A stretch of DNA of 17,986 nucleotides, taken from assembly GCA_937890355.1 (NCBI GenBank), contig CALACW010000043.1, positions 1 to 17,986 of the forward strand, read 5' to 3'. Shown piece by piece: positions 13,534 through 17,986 of the stretch. The position numbers and the translations under genes were made by a program. The first letter of the stretch is position 1; every line of letters begins with the position of its first letter. This stretch comes from CALACW01 sp002431305 (lineage in GTDB: Bacteria > Bacillota > Clostridia > Oscillospirales > Acutalibacteraceae). The notes beneath the pieces were generated by a model. It was not told where the DNA came from and did not search any database. It worked only from the letters and a program-made list of their open reading frames with translations.

Positions 13534-14109
13534 ATGGAGCATAAACACCGCCTGAAAAAACGTGAAAGAACGCACAAGGCGATAATGCACAGCGCGAAGA
13601 TGCTTTTTGAAAAAAAAGGCATCGGCAATGTTACGATAGATCAGATAAGCGAAAACGCAGACATTTCGCGTTCTACGTTTTTCACGCACTTTACATCGCT
13701 TGACGATTTGATGAATCAGATTGCAAACGAAGAAATAGGCGACATTTTAAACGCAACCGACTCCTCGCACAGCATCGGCTCGATTTTCGAAAGGCTTACG
13801 TTTGACACGTACCCGTATCCGAATTTAATGATAGATTTGTTCATTCGGAGTATTCTCTACGACGGCAAAAACTCCGTCGCACATATAGACGCGATAATGC
13901 GTTCGGAAATAGCCGAATCCGGTTATGACAAGCTTAAAGAGAATTTCTCACCGAAAGATATTTCCGCATTTATTTTAGGATCATATTTCGGACTGATTTT
14001 TCAAAAGTTTATAAATAAAGAGGCTTTTGACGATCGGGACGAAACTAACGATAAAATACAGAAATTTATTAATTTTCTGAAAGATCAGGAGGATATTAAA
14101 CATGAGTAA
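13534..14109 (+). CDS. TetR-family transcriptional regulator
   Basis: Starting at ATG 13534 the product has 191 residues. This start is chosen because the earlier in-frame ATG at 13507 lies within the -10 promoter element and would not be transcribed, while ACGGAG precedes 13534. The N-terminal domain fits TetR: RTHKAIMHSAKMLFEKKGIG, then TIDQISENADISRSTFFTHF as the helix-turn-helix. The C-terminal ligand half is variable, as usual. The last codons overlap the aminotransferase start by 8 bases (ATGAGTAA), so the two genes are co-transcribed and probably coupled. No palindromic operator near the promoter was clear to me. It most likely controls its own operon; the effector is unknown. Confidence 0.88.
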   Translation: MEHKHRLKKRERTHKAIMHSAKMLFEKKGIGNVTIDQISENADISRSTFFTHFTSLDDLMNQIANEEIGDILNATDSSHSIGSIFERLTFDTYPYPNLMIDLFIRSILYDGKNSVAHIDAIMRSEIAESGYDKLKENFSPKDISAFILGSYFGLIFQKFINKEAFDDRDETNDKIQKFINFLKDQEDIKHE

Positions 14110-15598
14110 CGGCTACGCTATCAGCAACTGGCAGGATGCTAAAGACATCTATGCCAGACTTAACAACCTTACCTCTCAGCCCATCTACTGTATTTCCGAC
14201 GACGAGCTCGCAAGAGTTCTCGACCACTTCGAGACAAAATGCGCTAAGTCAAAGGAAATCACAACCGAGGCTAAGCAGTATATTCCAGGAGGAGTTCAGC
14301 ACAACCTCGCTTTCAACTTCCCGTTCCCCATCTGTGTAACCAAGGCGGAGGGCGCTTACCTCTACGACAGAGACGGCAACCAGTATATCGACTTCCTTCA
14401 GGCGGGCGGTCCCACCATTCTCGGAAGCAACTACAAACCCGTTCAGGAAAAAGTTATCAAGCTCATCAAGGAGTGCGGCCCCGTAACCGGACTTTTCCAT
14501 GAGGGCGAGCTTCTTCTTGCTAAGGAAATCAATAAGCACATGCCCAACGTAGAGATGTTCCGTATGCTCGGTTCGGGTACCGAATCGGTTATGGCCGCTA
14601 TCCGCGTTGCGAGAAACGCTACAAAAGCAAAGAGAATCATTAAAGTCGGCGGAGCATACCACGGCTGGTCGGATCAGATGGTTTACGGTCTTAAGATTCC
14701 CGGTTCGAGAAGCTTCCTTGAGTCCCACGGTATTCCCAGAAGCTGTTACGGCACCACAGACGAAGTAAGACCAAACGATCTCGACATGCTTGAGACAATG
14801 CTCAGAATCAATATGCTCAAGGGCGGTACGGCTGCTGTTATCGTAGAGCCCGTAGGTCCCGAGAGCGGAACCAGACCCATTGATTTTGATTATAACAAGG
14901 GCGTACGCAGACTCTGCGACAAGTACGGCGCTCTCATGATATTCGACGAAGTTGTTACCGGATTCCGCGTAGGCTTGGGCGGTGCTCAGGGCTACTTCGG
15001 CGTAGTACCCGATCTTACGATCTTCGGCAAAATCGTTGCCGGCGGATATCCCGCGGCAGGCGGCGTAGGCGGTAAGAAAGAATATGTCAGCGGTATGGCG
15101 GCAGGCGTAGGCACTATGATGAAGCGCGCTTATGTCGGCGGTACTCTCGCTGCCAACCCGCTTTCATCCTATGCAGGCTACTGCGCTATTCAGGAAATCG
15201 AAAAAACCAATGCATGCGAAAAAGCAGGTCTTGCAGGCGACAGACTTACAAGAGGTCTCCAGGAGCTTGTCGACAGATACGCTCTTCCGTTCGTCGTATA
15301 CAACCAGGGCTCTATCGTTCACCTCGAGTGCACGGGCGCAATGAGCTACGATTTCAGCTCGTTCAACGTTCTTAAATCGGTAGTCCCCATGCTCAAGGCT
15401 AAACCCGAAATGCTCAGAAGAAAAGTCGCTATGGAGCAGATGGGCGCGGCATACATGGCACACGGACTTGTTACTCTTGCAGGCAGCCGTCTTTACACCT
15501 CTCTTGCAGATACTGACGAAATCATCGACGAAGCTCTTAACAGATTCGAGGATGTTTTCAAGACCGTTACCGTTTGCACGAGAAATCTTGATAAATAA
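14102..15598 (+). CDS. Class III aminotransferase related to glutamate-1-semialdehyde aminomutase
   Basis: The 498-residue PLP enzyme has the fold-type I class III pattern: GSGTESVMAAIRVAR near 157-171 (phosphate binding), YHGWSD at 186-191, VIVEPVGPESG near 247-257, D282 in IFDEVVTGFR (pyridine-nitrogen contact), and K310 in IFGKIVAGGYPAAG as the likely PLP lysine. It resembles HemL but is about 70 residues longer, with a 50-residue N-terminal extension, and no heme genes are near, so tetrapyrrole synthesis is not supported. AGGAGGA lies 8 bases before the ATG, which overlaps tetR. Codons are strongly C-ending (CTC, AAC, TAC), unlike tetR, suggesting high expression. The amino donor and acceptor are unknown. 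Confidence 0.88.
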   Translation: MSNGYAISNWQDAKDIYARLNNLTSQPIYCISDDELARVLDHFETKCAKSKEITTEAKQYIPGGVQHNLAFNFPFPICVTKAEGAYLYDRDGNQYIDFLQAGGPTILGSNYKPVQEKVIKLIKECGPVTGLFHEGELLLAKEINKHMPNVEMFRMLGSGTESVMAAIRVARNATKAKRIIKVGGAYHGWSDQMVYGLKIPGSRSFLESHGIPRSCYGTTDEVRPNDLDMLETMLRINMLKGGTAAVIVEPVGPESGTRPIDFDYNKGVRRLCDKYGALMIFDEVVTGFRVGLGGAQGYFGVVPDLTIFGKIVAGGYPAAGGVGGKKEYVSGMAAGVGTMMKRAYVGGTLAANPLSSYAGYCAIQEIEKTNACEKAGLAGDRLTRGLQELVDRYALPFVVYNQGSIVHLECTGAMSYDFSSFNVLKSVVPMLKAKPEMLRRKVAMEQMGAAYMAHGLVTLAGSRLYTSLADTDEIIDEALNRFEDVFKTVTVCTRNLDK

Positions 15599-15616
15599 AA
15601 TTCAATAGTAAATATG

Positions 15617-15652
15617 CAAAAATCCGTCCCGCGCAAGCGGAACGGATTTTTA
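15617..15652 (+). terminator. Bidirectional terminator between the aminotransferase and lipoprotein genes
   Basis: AAAAATCCGT and ACGGATTTTT pair, with an inner CGC/GCG pairing around GCAA. Both ends are homopolymer runs. It lies between two convergent genes and may serve both. Confidence 0.8.
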
Positions 15653-15699
15653 CTATGTATTTTTAATTGAGCACAAAAGCCCGATTCAATTGAAAAACA

Positions 15700-16476
15700 T
15701 TAATCCTCATCCGAATCGGCAGAATCATAACTTTTCTTCGGTGAAATGTCATAAATATGAACCTCACTTCCGACAATCGAGTCAAAGAACAAATCGTCAA
15801 GCGGAAGCAGACTTATATTTATCGTTCCGTTATCGTAGTACGAAAACAGCCCCGCATTTTTGCTTCTGAAAAGAGACTGAGGCGGACGCTGATATTCGTC
15901 CGAATAATCATTGTCCATCGCCGAATTATAAAGCGCATCGAACAAATCGGTCAATTCGCTGTCCGGGCACGAAGGAAGCATAATTCTGAATGTGCACAGA
16001 CACATCTGTTTATAAATATTATAATACTCTTCTGTATAATTTTCAGCGTCAAACGTCATTTTCATCTCATATATCGAGCTGTTAGATCTGGGGGTATATA
16101 AGGTAAGAGTCGGAGAATCGGGAGACGCACCGTAAGTTTTTAAATCATAGCGGTATGCATCATATCCGAAGTAGGGGGTCTTGTCCTCCTCGCGCTCATC
16201 CTCCGACGCAAGGGTAAGAATGCATTTCGGCTCGTTTTCGAGTATCTGATTATAAATAGACGTAAACCGGCTTGCAAACAGCGAGAACGAATATATCCCG
16301 TCCGTTGAAACCATCATATTGACATCGGGAATGAAAACCTTACTTTCAAGGTCAAACAGCGTCTGAACCTCACCCTGATTTACAGCGTCGACAGATTTAC
16401 CGCAGCCGGAAAACGCAGCGGCAAGAGTCAATGCAGACAGGGCTAGAGCTGATATGCGTCTGATTGCGTGATTCAT
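15700..16476 (-). CDS. Lipoprotein of unknown function
   Basis: I do not recognise the family. The second ATG (16476) is preferred because GGAGG ends 7 bases before it, while the first (16482) touches GGAGG. The product then has 258 residues. It opens with a lipoprotein signal: basic N-terminus, the hydrophobic run ALALSALTLAAAF, then SGC as lipobox. It is therefore an outer-face, lipid-anchored protein. The mature part has no repeats or transmembrane helices, is mixed alpha/beta in appearance, and ends in an acidic DSADSDED tail. It contains two further cysteines within KQMCLCTF and one in LPSCPD. It converges on the aminotransferase gene and shares its terminator, with no operon partner. 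Confidence 0.75.
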   Translation of the reverse strand: MNHAIRRISALALSALTLAAAFSGCGKSVDAVNQGEVQTLFDLESKVFIPDVNMMVSTDGIYSFSLFASRFTSIYNQILENEPKCILTLASEDEREEDKTPYFGYDAYRYDLKTYGASPDSPTLTLYTPRSNSSIYEMKMTFDAENYTEEYYNIYKQMCLCTFRIMLPSCPDSELTDLFDALYNSAMDNDYSDEYQRPPQSLFRSKNAGLFSYYDNGTINISLLPLDDLFFDSIVGSEVHIYDISPKKSYDSADSDED

Positions 16477-16525
16477 TTTCATTCCTCCGATATTTTACAT
16501 AAGCAGAAATTTCTTTTACCTATAT

Positions 16526-16554
16526 ATAGTATATCAGATTAAAAATAAAATCAA
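16526..16554 (-). promoter_or_regulatory. Candidate promoter of the lipoprotein gene
   Basis: On the minus strand TTGATT (16554-16549) and TACTAT (16531-16526) are 17 bases apart. The -10 matches only 4 of 6 positions. Confidence 0.35.
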
Positions 16555-16569
16555 GTGGAAAATATAATG

Positions 16570-16794
16570 TATAGCAAAAGAAAGTCGAACCCCATAAGCC
16601 CAAAAAGCACCGTCTCACGCCTTTGGTACTCTGTACGCCTAAAATCTTACAAGCATTGCGTCGTCTGACAGCGTTTAACTGCGTCTTCAAACTTGACAGG
16701 CGACAAAGCATAACGGCTTTCAAGTTTCTTTAACGCAGTCGAAGCGGAAAGAGGGTGGATATAAACCTTATGAGTTCGACTCTCTTTTGCTATA
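16570..16794. repeat. 225-bp unit bounded by imperfect 28/29-bp inverted repeats
   Basis: The left arm (16570-16598, TATAGCAAAAGAAAGTCGAA then CCCCATAAG) and the right arm (16767-16794, ending CTCTTTTGCTATA) are reverse complements apart from two small differences. Inside, AAACTTGA (near 16690-16697) pairs with TCAAGTTT (near 16721-16728), and CTGCG pairs with CGCAG just outside that. The arms include GTTCGAC words like a tRNA T-loop, but no tRNA folds. No credible gene lies inside. It may be a miniature transposable element or an RNA domain at the 3' end of the spoIID transcript. Confidence 0.6.
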
Positions 16795-16806
16795 AAAATT
16801 CATTTT

Positions 16807-17802
16807 TTATTCCGAATTTTTCATAACGTTTACAATCGAAACTCCTTTATAATAATGCGCGATAATCTCGCTGTACTTTTTTCCGTCCGAAGCCATTCGG
16901 TTGGCACCGTACTGACTCATTCCCACACCGTGACCGTAGCCGTATGATTTAAAAGTAAAATAACCGTTGTCATATGAAAGGTCAAAAGCCGAACTCCTCA
17001 GAGCAAAAACCGTTCTGACTCTATTTCCGTCAAGCGTCACGCCCCCGATTTTTATCGACTCGACCGTTCCTGCATCGGTCTTTTTCATGTCGGAAACCCA
17101 AGTTTTCTCGTCTCCGCTGAGATTTACCGACTCGACAGAGGAACATCGCTCCTTAAACTGCTCTGAATTAAAAACCGTCGTAGACGTATAACGGGGCGAC
17201 TCCTTATCCCACGAACTGTCCGCACTTTTCAGATACGGAATATCCTTTCCCCATACGTTCTGCGCGTCCTCCGTTCTGCCGGGGCTGATTGCGTGGTACA
17301 AAGCATCAATGGGCTTTGAATCATAATATATTCTATAGTTTAAAACAGCATCGACGGCTTCGCATATTTTTTCATGATACTCACCGTATTTATCCCCCCA
17401 GCGCTCCTTCATTTCACTCTCGCTTAAAAATCCCTGATTAACCGAGCTGTCCGCCGCTATATCGCCGTTTTCACTTTTGTTGTTATCCTTTACATACTGA
17501 GCATATGTAAGAGCGACAAGCGCCTGAGCTTTCAGCGCTTCTATTTCGTATGATGCGGGCATTTCGGCGGCAACCACGCCTATGCAGTAGTCCCGCATAT
17601 CCATCTTTTCGACGGTATTATCATTCGGATTAAAAACGGCGATTTGAGTATCGGTGCGTGCATAGGGAGCGTACGCGCTCCGGCTGAACACCTCGGACGA
17701 AGGCTCGTCCCCCTCGGTTTTATTCCCAGACAGAAACGCCGCCAACGGCGCCGTAAGCATAATAAATGCGATAATCAAAGGTATGACCGCATAGTTTTTC
17801 AT
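16807..17802 (-). CDS. spoIID: Stage II sporulation protein D (SpoIID/LytB domain)
   Basis: SpoIID is a membrane-anchored lytic transglycosylase that works with SpoIIP and SpoIIM to degrade peptidoglycan during engulfment in the mother cell. The start at 17802 is chosen over upstream in-frame ATGs because AAAGGA lies 8 bases before it. The 331-residue product begins with one signal-anchor helix (NYAVIPLIIAFIMLTAPLAA). The SpoIID core MRDYCIGVVAAEMPASYEIE with ALKAQALVALTYA follows, and the C-terminal YGHGVGMSQYGANRMA motif is clear. Length fits the family (about 330-340). No other sporulation gene is adjacent. A sigma-E promoter would be expected; no clear one was settled by eye. Confidence 0.94.
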   Translation of the reverse strand: MKNYAVIPLIIAFIMLTAPLAAFLSGNKTEGDEPSSEVFSRSAYAPYARTDTQIAVFNPNDNTVEKMDMRDYCIGVVAAEMPASYEIEALKAQALVALTYAQYVKDNNKSENGDIAADSSVNQGFLSESEMKERWGDKYGEYHEKICEAVDAVLNYRIYYDSKPIDALYHAISPGRTEDAQNVWGKDIPYLKSADSSWDKESPRYTSTTVFNSEQFKERCSSVESVNLSGDEKTWVSDMKKTDAGTVESIKIGGVTLDGNRVRTVFALRSSAFDLSYDNGYFTFKSYGYGHGVGMSQYGANRMASDGKKYSEIIAHYYKGVSIVNVMKNSE

Positions 17803-17870
17803 TGTTACCATCCTTTTTTTATTGACGTTGGTAATATATATGCCTGACAAACCGCAAAAATCACAGAATA

Positions 17871-17890
17871 TTATGCATATTTATGCATAT
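17871..17890. repeat. Exact 10-bp direct repeat in the divergent control region
   Basis: TTATGCATAT occurs twice in tandem and each copy contains the palindrome ATGCAT. The one-turn period suggests two protein sites on one face of the helix, between spoIID and a gene beyond the right edge. Confidence 0.55.
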
Positions 17891-17926
17891 TCATAAATAG
17901 TTTTTTATTTTATTTAATTAATAAAC

Positions 17927-17955
17927 TTGACATTACAGCCGATTCATTATAAAAT
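17927..17955 (+). promoter_or_regulatory. Promoter reading out of the right edge
   Basis: TTGACA (17927-17932) and TAAAAT (17950-17955) are 17 bases apart. The driven gene lies beyond the window, divergent to spoIID. Confidence 0.65.
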
Positions 17956-17986
17956 AACCTGTAACATATTATTTAATAATATATAT

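Noticed and set aside
14102..15598. Calling the aminotransferase hemL
   Set aside because: The size, the N-terminal extension and the absence of heme genes nearby do not support the specific heme-pathway role.
16520..16723. 67-codon minus-strand ORF in the 225-bp repeat unit
   Set aside because: It has no ribosome binding site, has odd composition and spans the left inverted repeat; it is probably chance.
16741..16800. Possible tRNA from the GAGTTCGACTC word
   Set aside because: The T-stem is poor, and no acceptor, D arm or anticodon arm can be formed around it.
1..17986. CRISPR array or defence system
   Set aside because: No regularly spaced repeat-spacer structure and no recognisable cas, restriction or toxin-antitoxin genes were seen.

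Overview
The window looks like chromosome of a low-to-moderate GC, spore-forming Gram-positive anaerobe of the class Clostridia, most likely an Oscillospirales/Ruminococcaceae relative. The basis is a SpoIID gene, AGGAGG-type ribosome binding sites, TTGACA/TATAAT promoters, a secreted protein with a dockerin-like tail, and gene families common in that group. The assignment is inference; no rRNA marker is present.

Layout from left to right. Bases 1-69 look like the end of an integrated element. They abut the 3' half of a tRNA-Arg(CCT) gene (70-113), a probable attachment site, followed by a terminator. A perfect consensus promoter and an internal terminator precede an iron/zinc alcohol dehydrogenase-family gene (408-1514). 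A decayed secreted SGNH/GDSL hydrolase lies on the minus strand (1659-2556), then pyruvate kinase (2851-4266), then a secreted protein pairing an I9-like fold with a dockerin-like tail (4502-5251). A ketopantoate reductase (minus, 5493-6437) diverges from a secreted PHP-domain phosphoesterase (6579-7991).

From about 8.05 to 10.37 kb the DNA is visibly more AT-rich and reads as an accessory patch. It holds the N-terminus of an ECF-like sigma factor fused by deletion to the C-terminus of an ABC-2 permease, then an intact second permease-like gene (8674-9873), a tiny secreted peptide (9982-10140) and a run of three hairpins. Related G/C-rich palindromes sit at both ends of the patch.

A zinc-uptake operon follows on the minus strand: zur-znuA-znuC-znuB (13320 down to 10379). 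It starts from a perfect consensus promoter flanked by two Zur/Fur-type boxes. Divergent to it, a TetR regulator (true start probably 13534) overlaps a class III aminotransferase related to glutamate-1-semialdehyde aminomutase (14102-15598). A lipoprotein of unknown function (minus, 15700-16476), a 225-bp inverted-repeat-bounded sequence with no gene (16570-16794) and spoIID (minus, 16807-17802) complete the window. A promoter at the right edge drives a gene beyond it.

Most genes are separate transcription units with clear promoters and terminators; the zinc operon and the tetR-aminotransferase pair are the clear multigene units. I did not find a convincing new multigene system. The most unusual items are the tRNA-Arg attachment scar, the promoter-terminator leader at 249-366, the I9-like/dockerin protein, the sigma-permease deletion scar and the 225-bp inverted-repeat unit.
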